DNA of 31,977 nucleotides from a virus, in the IMG/VR virus record IMGVR_UViG_3300047170_000137, positions 1 to 31,977 of that record. One strand, 5' to 3'. The notes under the pieces were generated by a model, which was not told the origin of the DNA, did not search any database, and was given only the letters and a program-made list of their open reading frames with translations. Shown piece after piece: positions 1 through 7,612 of this stretch (position 1 is its first letter; each line of letters starts with the position of its first letter). Both the position numbers and the translations under genes were made by a program.

Positions 1-90
1 GCCTACACCAGCTAATTAACCAAACAAATACAACGGCTTACTGGTGTAGGCAGCTAAAAAAGCTGCCTACGCCATACCTGCACTGCCTAC
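1..90. repeat. Iteron-like inverted-repeat region, possible replication origin
   Basis: The hexamer GCCTAC occurs at 1-6, 65-70 and 85-90 and inverted (GTAGGC) at 46-51. Two perfect hairpins compete for 46-51: GCCTACACCAG (1-11) with CTGGTGTAGGC (41-51), and GTAGGCAGCT (46-55) with AGCTGCCTAC (61-70) around a five-A loop. The space between 12 and 40 is AT-rich. The region lies just beyond the 3' end of the SF3 helicase gene. Repeats plus AT-rich DNA next to primase and helicase genes is a common phage and plasmid origin layout, so an origin is inferred. A terminator is less likely because neither hairpin is followed by a T-run on the minus strand. The window edge may cut the array. Confidence 0.5.
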
Positions 91-114
91 ATAAAACGGG
101 TGTTTCGGGCGTTT

Positions 115-1779
115 TCAGTCCTTCGCGAAGGGAACAACCTTTGTTTTCTTCTTTTGTTCTTCCTCGCGAAGGGCTTTTTGGCACTTCTGCCACTTGGTTA
201 GCTCCGGTTCGGGTGAATCTGCTTGCACCAGCACGTCATCGATTTTCGTATCATATTTTGTTTTGGCGAGGATTCCGAGGAGATCGCCTGCTTCCTCCCG
301 CGATCCTGTGGTCACGATTTCAATCAATTCCCTTGGCACGATGTAGCGACTGCCATGTTTGTCACGCACTGATTGCACGCCTCGCTTAGCGAGCGCCTTC
401 ATGCCGCGTCCCCAGTACGAGCAACTTAGGGCGACTTTGCCAGGACAGTAAATTTGATGCCAGTTCGTGTATTCAAAATAAAGGTCTTGCGCCGGAACCG
501 CCTTTTCCCTGGTGATGTGGCTGGCTTGAGTCAGCCATTCTTCCACCGGAGGCATCCGCACGGATTTGTTCTCAGCTTTCAACGCTGTCAATGGAGCGGT
601 GTTGATCAGTGCCATATCCAGCTTGACCTGCGACAATATCCAGGCCAGCCCCGATGCTGCTTCGGCCATATGGGACGCAAGGATAGTGCCTTTTAATATC
701 GACGCGTAGTCCTTCCAGAACGGATCGCTGGTGGTTTTTACCATGAAGTTGCGCCGGTCGGTTTCGTCCTGGAAGATCGGGTCTTCGTCGTTTGTATGGA
801 ACCAAAAATTACCAATGTTCAAGCTGTCCCACGATCCGACGTAGCGCCCCCTGAACGGTAATTCGTCCTCACAGGTATGGCCCTTCAGCCACTTGTTCCA
901 GCGTTTCCCAGACCAAGCGCCTGTGGCGTCGAATTCGTTACAGAGGATCAGTGAGTGCCCGAACAAATGATCGCTGTATCCCGCCTCGATTTCTTGCTGA
1001 TCTAGAAATCCCATCAGCGACGCACCGAGGATGACTTTCATGACGGAAGCTATAGTGCCCTTACCGATGCCCTGTAAATCGCCACACATCCAGAGATTGG
1101 TTTGCAGATTGATCCCAGGTCGCTGCATCACGGCGGCAAGCCAGTTCATAACAAAACGAAACTCAAGCAGGGTGTAGCTGTTCGTCATGACCTGATCCAT
1201 CAGCATGTCAACCTCTTTCACCATATTGCCGTTGGCGGATTCAAGAGCCGGACCCGCGCATAGCGAGCGATAGATCAACAGCAGAAGCTGTGTCCCGAGG
1301 GCCACATTGCCTTCGTCAGGACGAATGCTTTCGTCACGGAAGGCGTTGAGGTAGTGCTTTTCCTTGTAGGTGATGAAGCGAGGTCCGTACGGGATAACCA
1401 TCCTGCCGTGCAGATGCGGACATGATCCGACCTTGGTCTTCGTGGTAACAGGTTTGTTTCCGATCAGTGTGGTAGACTCTTCTGTTCCATAGAAGAACGT
1501 CTTGATCAGTTCTGCTGTGACTTGTGAGCCGTCTGAAAGGTGTCCGTGCATCCATTTCGACTCGGCTTCTCGCATAGCGTCGATTTCAGTTTTGAAAATC
1601 GACCACAGATTGCCACCGGCCTGTCTGATCCAGTATTGGTCACCGATCTTGACGCAGCGTTGGGCCAATTCCAGGAGGTCAGGCCGAGGCATCGCTCCAG
1701 ACCACAGATGATCCTCGAATAAATACGGGCAGTAGAGTTTCGGATTAACCCCCGAAATGGGCTTAAATGTATCGTCCAT
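115..1779 (-). CDS. SF3-type replicative helicase / DUF5906-like NTPase
   Basis: This 554-aa protein probably unwinds phage DNA at the origin, acting with the primase encoded just upstream. A Walker A motif (GDLQGIGKGT, about residues 233-242) is followed by a hydrophobic Walker B-like stretch ending NEFD (about 281-284) and a region FHTNDEDP...DRRNF (about 327-345) that resembles the sensor/arginine-finger part of phage D5/DUF5906 helicases. The N-terminal 200 residues have no motif I recognise and may be the linker to a primase. It is the last gene of a three-gene minus-strand run, 18 bases after the primase gene. In many phages primase and helicase are one polypeptide; here they are separate. 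Family-level assignment is fairly secure; the exact subfamily is not. Confidence 0.8.
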   Translation of the reverse strand: MDDTFKPISGVNPKLYCPYLFEDHLWSGAMPRPDLLELAQRCVKIGDQYWIRQAGGNLWSIFKTEIDAMREAESKWMHGHLSDGSQVTAELIKTFFYGTEESTTLIGNKPVTTKTKVGSCPHLHGRMVIPYGPRFITYKEKHYLNAFRDESIRPDEGNVALGTQLLLLIYRSLCAGPALESANGNMVKEVDMLMDQVMTNSYTLLEFRFVMNWLAAVMQRPGINLQTNLWMCGDLQGIGKGTIASVMKVILGASLMGFLDQQEIEAGYSDHLFGHSLILCNEFDATGAWSGKRWNKWLKGHTCEDELPFRGRYVGSWDSLNIGNFWFHTNDEDPIFQDETDRRNFMVKTTSDPFWKDYASILKGTILASHMAEAASGLAWILSQVKLDMALINTAPLTALKAENKSVRMPPVEEWLTQASHITREKAVPAQDLYFEYTNWHQIYCPGKVALSCSYWGRGMKALAKRGVQSVRDKHGSRYIVPRELIEIVTTGSREEAGDLLGILAKTKYDTKIDDVLVQADSPEPELTKWQKCQKALREEEQKKKTKVVPFAKD

Positions 1780-1797
1780 TGTTCAATGCTTTCGGTA

Positions 1798-2943
1798 CTA
1801 ATATTGGTTTTTGTTAATGAGTAATTCGCGAGGAACTGGCGGGTTCTTCGGATTGCTAGGCTGAAACTTCCTCAATGCAGACTGCCAGACTTGTCGGAGG
1901 TAATTCTCCGACGAACGTTGTCTGGACTCAGGATGTCCGCTTACAGCGATCTGCCCGCGCACCAAGGCGACCCAGGCGCTGTAATCGGGGTTCTCTCCAC
2001 AACATGTTACCCATGATGCTGCCGATCTGATGATCGGATTGTGCAAGCGCCCATCCACGCCGACTGCTGCGATGCGCTGCATAGGTGCCGAAACGCGATC
2101 GACATCGATCCAATGGAAATTCGCGACGCTGTTCTTCCAATTGTTTTGATAATCCCGCGTCGCAGCCTTCGCTTGCGCCTCGAACACCTGATGCGGAACG
2201 TAGGTGTAATCAAGCGTGGCACGCTGCCTTGTACCAAACTCTTTGACCGCGCCTGAGCGCCACGCGCCGACCGGATCGTCCAACCCATCGACGAATTGAG
2301 GAGAGGCGATGTAATGAGGCTGCACGGAGCGAAACACGCAGGGATCAAGTCCATCGATGCCTTCCGCCCATTGGCCGATCACGGTGTCCGTGTAGGCATC
2401 CTGTAATAGCACCCAGAAATGGATTTTCAGCAGCAACCAATCAGCGGTGGCGCCGGTTCCCATGGAGTTCGACCATTGGAACCAGTAGTAGACATCGCGA
2501 AATTCGGCTGGAAGAACGTCCGTATAGACGGTGTAAGTGAGTGCTCGCATTTCTGCTTCGTCTATCGGCTTGCGCCCGATCGGGTTCGGGAAGTTGTCCA
2601 CATCACCCATCATCCATCGGTTGCCCGACGCTCCCTCGCGGAACGTGACGCCCAGACCGTCCTGATGATCGTCCTTGCGGCGGATGATCGGTCTTGACGT
2701 ATCGACATCTGGACAGATTTCGGCACGAATGACCATGGCTGACCCGTAAGACTGTAAAAAGGACAACGCCTTGCACATACCGTCGAAATCGTCGAAGCCG
2801 TATTCGACGAAAGTCCACATCTTCGCGTTCGGGTATTGAATAGGCGGCTGAAACGGGCTAAACGTCTTAGATACGCGTCGTCCCCCCGGCAGTCCCAGAA
2901 CGCTGAAGCTGTCCTGGTTTTTGCCTCGGATTGCCGACGACAT
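1798..2943 (-). CDS. Primase-polymerase-like protein (archaeo-eukaryotic primase fold)
   Basis: This 381-aa protein is probably the phage primase. It carries the spaced motifs expected of archaeo-eukaryotic primase/PrimPol enzymes: a basic strand VIRAE near residue 73, a metal-binding DVD at 114-116, a histidine in the strand KIHFWVLL (His175) and an acidic motif GLDP (Asp200) followed by VQPHYIASP. The start ATG overlaps the TGA of the upstream helicase gene as ATGA, so the two are translationally coupled. The C-terminal 150 residues are unrecognised and may contact the SF3 helicase. Motif reading is by eye; the main alternative is a RepA-like or RepB-like replication protein without primase activity. 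Confidence 0.65.
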   Translation of the reverse strand: MSSAIRGKNQDSFSVLGLPGGRRVSKTFSPFQPPIQYPNAKMWTFVEYGFDDFDGMCKALSFLQSYGSAMVIRAEICPDVDTSRPIIRRKDDHQDGLGVTFREGASGNRWMMGDVDNFPNPIGRKPIDEAEMRALTYTVYTDVLPAEFRDVYYWFQWSNSMGTGATADWLLLKIHFWVLLQDAYTDTVIGQWAEGIDGLDPCVFRSVQPHYIASPQFVDGLDDPVGAWRSGAVKEFGTRQRATLDYTYVPHQVFEAQAKAATRDYQNNWKNSVANFHWIDVDRVSAPMQRIAAVGVDGRLHNPIIRSAASWVTCCGENPDYSAWVALVRGQIAVSGHPESRQRSSENYLRQVWQSALRKFQPSNPKNPPVPRELLINKNQY

Positions 2944-4148
2944 CAGGCTTTCCAGCCATGCGCGATGATCAGTGATTTCCGTGCACGCGAGCAGACGGTG
3001 TAGACCCAGCGTTCATGGTCGGTCATGCGGGTCAGATACGAGGGGATGATGACCGCAACGTGATCCGCTTCGTCACCTTGGCTTTTGTGCCCGGTGATGC
3101 AATGGCCGAACGAAAACGCGATGGTCCCGACTGCACACAGATCAAGTCCCAGTTTCTGATTCGCCAGGAGAACATCCGAGACTGCGATCCCGTTGAACTT
3201 GATGCCGTTGGCATCAACAAGATCACAGAAAAAGCCGACGACGTGCTGACCGCGCAGGATCGGCACTCCGTGATTCACGCAGGTGTAGAGGACGGATTTC
3301 GCGATGTTATTATGTTTGGAGGTCATCCAACTTAGCAGCTTCGAGCCGCGCATTGGCCGCGTTGGCATGTTCGGGTCGATCAACCCCAGGTTCGCACGGA
3401 TCGCAGTGTTGAGTTCGTTGCATTCTGCGTTGGAAAAGGCCAAGGTCATATCGCAGTCGGCAATATCGGCTATGTTTGCCTTTTTGGTGACCGTGACATC
3501 GGTTTTCCATCGATCGGTGGTGTAGGCTCCGATCAGGTTGCCGTCCCTGAGTTCCGTGCACAGTGTATGGATTTCGCTGGCCTCGCCTTGGCGCATGTTT
3601 TTGGTCAACGTCACATCGTATGGAAAATCCTGGAACCAACCCTCAGCTAGCACGGGAGGCAATTGTGAGCCGTCGCCGACGCAGACGACCTTTGCTCCGG
3701 ACTCAACCAACCGCCCATGATCATAGAGACTGACCATGCTGCTCTCGTCGATCAGGATGACGCGGAACGGCTTTTCATCATCATCCCGGACGAATTCGGT
3801 TCCGGCTATCTCAGTTGGGGCTGGGATGCCCGTAGAAGCAAAGTAGGCCAGTTCAAGCGTGTTCGGGGGCCTGACGGTTTTAACGGCTGTCCAGGTGTCC
3901 AGCACGCTGCTCAGTGTGCAAGCCTTCGGGAAGCCTTTGGATCGGAGTATCGATACCGCCTTGTTCGTAGGGGCCGTGACCTTGGCATCACTGCCAAGCA
4001 GTTCCTGGGCTCTTTTCAGGAGGGTGGTTTTTCCTGATCCTGCCGGACCTGAGAGACCGAACATCTTTGTGTCCGGCGCCGGATTACCGATGAATGCGGT
4101 TAGTTTTTCGACGGCCGATAGTTGATCGGCGTTAAGTGAAAATGACAT
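2943..4148 (-). CDS. RecD/Dda-like SF1 DNA helicase
   Basis: This 401-aa helicase contains nearly all SF1B landmarks in order: Walker A GPAGSGKTT (34-42), an APTNKA motif (59-64), Walker B LIDESSM (132-138), motif III GDGSQLPP (158-165) and, near the C terminus, GHKSQGDEADHV, the usual HKsQG motif of UvrD_C_2 domains, then a VYTVCSRARK motif VI-like segment. Length matches T4 Dda-type helicases rather than full RecD2. It probably acts in replication fork start-up, strand displacement or recombination. It is the first gene of a tightly coupled trio with the primase (ATGA overlap) and SF3 helicase. A candidate promoter lies 61-90 bases upstream of its ATG. Confidence 0.88.
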   Translation of the reverse strand: MSFSLNADQLSAVEKLTAFIGNPAPDTKMFGLSGPAGSGKTTLLKRAQELLGSDAKVTAPTNKAVSILRSKGFPKACTLSSVLDTWTAVKTVRPPNTLELAYFASTGIPAPTEIAGTEFVRDDDEKPFRVILIDESSMVSLYDHGRLVESGAKVVCVGDGSQLPPVLAEGWFQDFPYDVTLTKNMRQGEASEIHTLCTELRDGNLIGAYTTDRWKTDVTVTKKANIADIADCDMTLAFSNAECNELNTAIRANLGLIDPNMPTRPMRGSKLLSWMTSKHNNIAKSVLYTCVNHGVPILRGQHVVGFFCDLVDANGIKFNGIAVSDVLLANQKLGLDLCAVGTIAFSFGHCITGHKSQGDEADHVAVIIPSYLTRMTDHERWVYTVCSRARKSLIIAHGWKA

Positions 4149-4208
4149 AGTAGCCTCGTAAATGAGGCAAGCGGGCTTGAATAAAAAATCCAGGTTGACT
4201 ACATAAAA

Positions 4209-4238
4209 ATGGTAAAGTAGACGTTTGGTTTCTGTTAA
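4209..4238 (-). promoter_or_regulatory. Candidate minus-strand promoter for the helicase-primase operon
   Basis: Read on the minus strand there is TTAACA (4238-4233), an 18-base spacer and TACCAT (4214-4209), matching sigma70 -35 and -10 boxes at 5/6 and 4/6 positions. An imperfect inverted repeat, GACTAC at 4198-4203 and GTAGAC at 4217-4222, brackets the -10 element and could be an operator. Placement ahead of 4148 fits a promoter of the helicase, primase and SF3 genes. Prediction by eye only. Confidence 0.35.
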
Positions 4239-4268
4239 GCTTACTTGCGATTGATTAGTAATTTTGGG

Positions 4269-4296
4269 AACCCGGCCATGTGGTGGTGGCCGGGTT
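4269..4296. terminator. GC-rich terminator-like hairpin
   Basis: AACCCGGCCA (4269-4278) pairs perfectly with TGGCCGGGTT (4287-4296) around an 8-base loop. The T-rich tail (TTTTCGTTT) is on the plus-strand side, so as an intrinsic terminator it would act on plus-strand transcription; the minus-strand side lacks a T-run. It sits 9 bases beyond the stop of the HTH-like gene on the minus strand. It either ends a short plus-strand RNA or is a structured end for the small gene. Confidence 0.5.
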
Positions 4297-4304
4297 TTCG
4301 TTTG

Positions 4305-4526
4305 TCAGGTGGTTGAGCGAGCAATTGCTTCGCAGGGGACCGCCGCGCTCTTCGCAGGCTTGCGATCCCAGGTTTTCACCCAAGCGTCCAAATCCGCAGG
4401 ATCGAACAGGGTTTTACGCGGGGATGGCCGGATCATCGCCGGTCCTGTGCCAAACGCGACCATCGCTTTAAACAGTTTCACGTCCATCCGGCAATATTCA
4501 GCGGATTTTCGATAATCAAGTAACAT
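4305..4526 (-). CDS. Small HTH/excisionase-like DNA-binding protein
   Basis: This 73-aa protein has the look of a compact winged-helix or MerR/excisionase fold: an N-terminal helical segment (YRKSAEYCRM), a glycine-bearing turn (FGTGP) and the motif FDPADLDAWVKTW, which resembles the second half of helix_turn_helix type 17 domains. The gene has a clear ribosome site (AAGGGA, 6 bases before ATG). It lies upstream of the helicase operon and downstream of a decayed methyltransferase relic. A role as regulator or recombination directionality factor is possible, but nothing in the sequence decides between them. No other repressor-like gene is visible in the window. Confidence 0.55.
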   Translation of the reverse strand: MLLDYRKSAEYCRMDVKLFKAMVAFGTGPAMIRPSPRKTLFDPADLDAWVKTWDRKPAKSAAVPCEAIARSTT

Positions 4527-4591
4527 AGTAATCCCTTCGTCTGATAACGCAGGGCTATTTAGTCAGGCTAATTAGTGAAACTGGCAATCTA

Positions 4592-4634
4592 TTTCACCGT
4601 TTCAGACATAACACTTATGTTCAGAGTGGTGAAA
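4592..4634. repeat. Degenerate copy of the 5363-5405 hairpin
   Basis: The arms TTTCACC and GGTGAAA still pair and the inner CATAA/TTATG stem is intact, but the middle of the outer stem has drifted. It matches the perfect hairpin at 5363-5405 in order and spacing. It marks the downstream end of the decayed methyltransferase copy to its right and may still fold in the 5' leader or promoter area of the gene at 4526. Confidence 0.6.
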
Positions 4635-4652
4635 TCAAGCAAGCTTATGGTA

Positions 4653-4708
4653 ACGATTTGCCAGATAGGCTGAATCGGATGATTGAATCGCCCGCTATCC
4701 ACTGATTG
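4653..4708 (+). pseudogene. Fragment of the 3' end of the 4986-5306 gene
   Basis: These 56 bases align without gaps, exactly 600 bases away, with 5253-5308, which is the last 18 codons and stop of the intact plus-strand gene; only scattered substitutions separate them (for example GCCAGATAGG against GCCGGATACG). The fragment has no start or upstream coding part. On both sides it is joined to methyltransferase-derived sequence, so it is a translocated scrap rather than a shortened gene. Confidence 0.75.
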
Positions 4709-4832
4709 ACGCCCATGCCAGAGGAGTTCCAGCCGAACGAAATGACGATCCCGTGTGGTGCGGTCGATCCGATCCCTGCACTGTTTGACGAACTTCATTT
4801 GCGTATCGGCCTGAAATACATGGCGTCCGTTT
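4709..4832 (-). pseudogene. Decayed fragment of a second DPPY methyltransferase gene
   Basis: This stretch is nearly identical to 5508-5639, the middle of the intact methyltransferase gene; both encode MKFVKQCRDRIDR. A short deletion (the bases around TTCAAGTAAA at 5550-5560 are missing) throws the copy out of frame directly after that segment, and the catalytic DPPY part is absent. Between about 4833 and 4985 I see only a weak TTGACG-like box at 4919 and the ribosome site of the next gene. The 459-base gap 4527-4985 therefore holds gene debris and probable control DNA, not an intact gene. Confidence 0.75.
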
Positions 4833-4985
4833 CGATGTTGAATTGCGAACTGAGAATTGTTTTCATCATCACATCAAAAGAACTTTCGGGAAAACACAAG
4901 TAATCATTGATTTTGCACTTGACGTGGGTTGGTCGTTGGGTTAGCTGTTCGGGCGTCCCGTGGTTTCGTTGCAAAGGAAACATTC

Positions 4986-5306
4986 ATGAATCCGATTATT
5001 CCACCTGAAGAACAGACGACAAATTGGCAAAGGCTGATAGGGGTCTTCGACAAGCTGATCAGCGAAACCAAGGGAAAAGAAAACGATCTAACGCGAATGC
5101 TGAGGTATTGCTTGAGTATTGAACGAGAACTTGCGGCGTTCCATCGAAGATGTGGGGACCGTGACAAGCAAAGGCTGGAATACGCGCAAGTGCTGGGTGA
5201 ACAAAAAGACACGACGATCCGTTTGCTCAGTCAAATTATGCTTCGACATGGGATCGATTTGCCGGATACGCTTAATCGGATTATTGAATCGCCCCCGATC
5301 CACTGA
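4986..5306 (+). CDS. Hypothetical helical protein, only plus-strand gene of the early region
   Basis: This 106-aa protein (MNPIIPPEEQ...) is not one I recognise. It is predicted by eye to be mostly alpha-helical and charged, with a run of basic/acidic residues (FHRRCGDRDKQRLEY) in the middle and no membrane segment. I place the start at 4986 because AAAGGAAA lies 5 bases upstream; an open frame continues back to 4929 without such a site. It is transcribed against all neighbours and converges on the methyltransferase gene, with a perfect bidirectional hairpin between them. Isolated opposite-strand small genes in phage early regions are often moron-like or regulatory; that is inference. A scrap of its 3' end is present at 4653-4708. 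Confidence 0.6.
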   Translation: MNPIIPPEEQTTNWQRLIGVFDKLISETKGKENDLTRMLRYCLSIERELAAFHRRCGDRDKQRLEYAQVLGEQKDTTIRLLSQIMLRHGIDLPDTLNRIIESPPIH

Positions 5307-5362
5307 TTCCCAAGCGCGGTGCGCTGCCGCGCTGGATCTGCTATCCGGGATCTGTCGATCTA

Positions 5363-5405
5363 TTTCACCGCTTGAGGCATAAAACTTATGTTTCAAGCGG
5401 TGAAA
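5363..5405. terminator. Perfect two-part hairpin between convergent genes
   Basis: TTTCACCGCTTGA (5363-5375) pairs perfectly over 13 bases with TCAAGCGGTGAAA (5393-5405), and inside the loop CATAA pairs with TTATG. It lies between the convergent 4986 gene and the methyltransferase gene, 56 bases after one stop and 4 bases after the other. Outer A/T arms provide U-runs in both directions, so a bidirectional intrinsic terminator is likely. A degenerate copy is at 4592-4634. Confidence 0.7.
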
Positions 5406-5409
5406 AATC

Positions 5410-5880
5410 CTATCTCGCGCGTTTGCGTTCGACGGTAACGATCGTATCGTATCGGGTTCCACCGTGGGAAACCAGCATGAGTTCGATCAATTCGTAGCCG
5501 CGATTGACGCCCATGCCAGAAGAGTTCCAGCCGAACGAAATGACGATCCCGTGTGGTTCAAGTAAACGGTCGATCCGATCCCTGCACTGTTTGACGAACT
5601 TCATTTGCGTATCCGCCTGAAACACTTCGCGTCCGACATTCTGGTACACTCGCTTGACCTGGGTGGATGAGTATGGCGGGTCAAAAAGCGCGACGTTGAA
5701 GCGCTGGCCTTGCCGCAGCATTTCATCGAGGAATGCGACCGCGTCCAGGTGATACATGGCCGATGTGTTCGGGTTCAGATCATTCGTGACCGTGCCGATT
5801 TTCGCATCCCGTGCGAATGGATCAAGGACCATATCGTTTGGCCGGACGTGACGATCCAACAGTTCTTTGACGACCGGCAT
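5410..5880 (-). CDS. Small DNA methyltransferase with DPPY motif
   Basis: This 156-aa protein is a probable orphan DNA adenine N6-methyltransferase. It shows a motif I-like strand VLDPFARD (18-25), an acidic strand TNDLNP (32-37) and the catalytic DPPY (67-70), then KFVKQCRDRIDRLLEPHG, a typical post-motif helix. There is no room for a separate target-recognition domain, and no restriction gene is next to it. It follows the AAA ATPase gene with 38 bases between. The frame stays open upstream of the ATG (…RRWDFVRINTFQ) without a conventional start, which reads like family sequence, so the true start could be non-canonical. Likely roles are protection of phage DNA from host restriction or control of gene expression. 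Confidence 0.75.
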   Translation of the reverse strand: MPVVKELLDRHVRPNDMVLDPFARDAKIGTVTNDLNPNTSAMYHLDAVAFLDEMLRQGQRFNVALFDPPYSSTQVKRVYQNVGREVFQADTQMKFVKQCRDRIDRLLEPHGIVISFGWNSSGMGVNRGYELIELMLVSHGGTRYDTIVTVERKRAR

Positions 5881-5918
5881 TTGGAACGTGTTGATTCTTA
5901 CGAAATCCCAGCGCCGAG

Positions 5919-7199
5919 TTAGTCTAAAGGGCGGCCGGGTTCGTCCCGAGGTTCGGCGGCTTTCTGGTCGGAGGTATCCGGAAACTTGAAAATCTCCGCA
6001 GGCGGAAAAACATGGCCGGGCGGCTGCACGTATTTTTGCGGGATGTCCGCTTTTGTTTTCGCCGTGACTTGGGATTCATCGTCCGGCTCCATTTTGGTGA
6101 TTTCCTCTGCAATTTTCCTTTCTGCTTCGATGCGGCGAGCCTCTGCCAAAGATTCGGCCAGACGGGCGGCTTCGCGTGCGTCGGCGATGGCGCGATCGGC
6201 CGCAGCTTTTCGCCGTGCTGCCTCCGCTCGCCCAGCTTCGACCATTTTTCGGAGGTCGGGTTTCAGTTTCAGGTCAGATTCGGTGATCGCACGCGGTTGA
6301 GCATCGGAAGCTGCTAGACTTTCTGCAATGATCCGTGCCCATAACGTCTTATATTGCGGGGTTTTCCGCGCTTTCGCGAGTTGCACAGCGAGCCGCAGGT
6401 TTGGGTTTGGGTGCTGGAGCCGCAGTGCGGCGTCCATAAAAAAAGCCAGCGTTTCTTCGGCCTCATCTAGTTTCAAGTTGATCGAAACGAATAAATTGCC
6501 GTGCGCGATCATCCAAAGTGTGTACAGAAAAACGTTGCGCGGCTCCGAATTGATCCAGCGCGGGTGGAGTCCGCGACTGACCAGCGCGCTGAAATCAGGG
6601 GCTGTGTGTTCGGCCAGTCCGCTCGGCGTCGTAACATTCTTATTGGCGAACCATGCGCACGCCTGCCGGTACGGAAAAGAAGGCGGTGGCACATCCGGAT
6701 TGTATCTTGGCGAACCTTCCAGTCGATATTGCTCATTCTTACGAATTTTCTCAGAGAGGAAACAATTTACAGACGGGTTGTCTTGATTCCAAGCGGTTTT
6801 CATCACGCCGATCATGCTGTCGGATCGCATGAGCCGATCTGCATCATCGATCACAGCGACTTCAAAACCATTCCGAGTCTGTCGCCAAAGTTCGTAGGTC
6901 AGCGCAACGACGTTCGTCGGCACCAGTTCGTGCGGCGGCAATCTGAGTCCAGCCTTCCGGAGAATCTTTCGCCCTAGAAATGTCTTTCCCAGCCCAGGCG
7001 CCGAGCAAAACATCGCCAGTCGCGTATGTTGACTCGCCGTAACGAAGTGCAGCGAGCGCACTTCGGGCGGCGCTGTGAGGTCGTTTGCTTTTCGAATACA
7101 CAAGCAATAATTGACCAAATCTTCGATTACTTCGGTCATTTCTTGCATGCCGCGCCACGTCGGATTGTTTTCGATATCCAAATAGTTTTCGGGTTGCAT
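5919..7199 (-). CDS. AAA-type ATPase with charged coiled-coil tail
   Basis: This 426-aa protein contains a Walker A motif SAPGLGKT (66-73) and Walker B VAVIDDADRL (114-123), in the arrangement of AAA ATPases such as helicase loaders or Mu B/TniB-like proteins. Residues of about 310-370 are a strongly charged Ala/Arg/Glu-rich coiled coil (AEAARRKAAADRAIADAREA), and the last 55 residues are Pro-rich and probably disordered. It is the first gene of the minus-strand early region, reached from the candidate promoter at 7429-7402. A helicase-loading or replisome-targeting role is inferred from its neighbours; no Mu-type transposase is present for it to serve. Exact family not recognised. Confidence 0.7.
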   Translation of the reverse strand: MQPENYLDIENNPTWRGMQEMTEVIEDLVNYCLCIRKANDLTAPPEVRSLHFVTASQHTRLAMFCSAPGLGKTFLGRKILRKAGLRLPPHELVPTNVVALTYELWRQTRNGFEVAVIDDADRLMRSDSMIGVMKTAWNQDNPSVNCFLSEKIRKNEQYRLEGSPRYNPDVPPPSFPYRQACAWFANKNVTTPSGLAEHTAPDFSALVSRGLHPRWINSEPRNVFLYTLWMIAHGNLFVSINLKLDEAEETLAFFMDAALRLQHPNPNLRLAVQLAKARKTPQYKTLWARIIAESLAASDAQPRAITESDLKLKPDLRKMVEAGRAEAARRKAAADRAIADAREAARLAESLAEARRIEAERKIAEEITKMEPDDESQVTAKTKADIPQKYVQPPGHVFPPAEIFKFPDTSDQKAAEPRDEPGRPLD

Positions 7200-7300
7200 T
7201 GGCTATTCCGCGCGGTTTCCCACCACCTCAGGTTGCAGACTCTGCCCATAGAGCAATCTGCAATAGTCAATAGTCCTCGCGCCCGGAGAGCGCAAACAGT

Positions 7301-7335
7301 CAGATGTGGGGGTCCCGGCCGGGGCTGAACATCTG
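7301..7335. repeat. Inverted repeat in the early-gene leader
   Basis: CAGATGT (7301-7307) and ACATCTG (7329-7335) pair around a core containing the self-complementary CCCGGCCGGG. On the minus strand it would form a stable stem in the roughly 195-base leader between the predicted early promoter and the ATPase ATG. It could be an operator or a leader structure. The rest of the 449-base intergenic stretch 7200-7648 holds the two promoters listed and no gene I can support. Confidence 0.4.
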
Positions 7336-7401
7336 GGGGAACTATGCCGGATTCCGGCGCAGGAGTCAATGCGCCCATCATCAAAAAAGCGATCCACAGC
7401 C

Positions 7402-7429
7402 ACAATACCACGAAATCGGGTTTTGTCAA
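7402..7429 (-). promoter_or_regulatory. Candidate early promoter (minus strand)
   Basis: The minus strand reads TTGACA (7429-7424), a 16-base spacer and TATTGT (7407-7402): a perfect -35 and a 4/6 -10 for a sigma70-type promoter. It faces the AAA ATPase gene and would start the early minus-strand transcript about 195 bases upstream of that ATG. It is the strongest -35 match I noticed in the window. Confidence 0.5.
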
Positions 7430-7612
7430 GTAACGCGGACGTGAAGTTTTACACCCATCCGCGCAACGACCCCATCGGAGCGTTGATTTCTTGTATGTTT
7501 TCGGTGCGCGCCGTCAACGTGTGCGCGGTTGCATGCCGCGTAAAATAAAAATAATTGCCGCAGCGCCGCTTTATATGAATTCAACATGCGGCCACGTTTT
7601 AGCTATTTAAAG

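Noticed and set aside
6328-6977. Overlapping plus-strand frames of 152 and 158 codons opposite the ATPase
   Set aside because: The minus-strand frame has Walker motifs and a full gene structure; the opposite frames do not.
5919-7199. Reading the ATPase as Mu B transposition protein
   Set aside because: No Mu A-like transposase is present, recombination is by a serine integrase, and the Mu resemblance is confined to tail genes.
7136-7429. 97-codon minus-strand frame starting TTG with a hydrophobic N terminus and Pro-rich stretch
   Set aside because: Its TTG is the first part of a consensus TTGACA promoter box, it lacks a ribosome site and it runs into the ATPase gene out of frame. A membrane protein is possible but unsupported.
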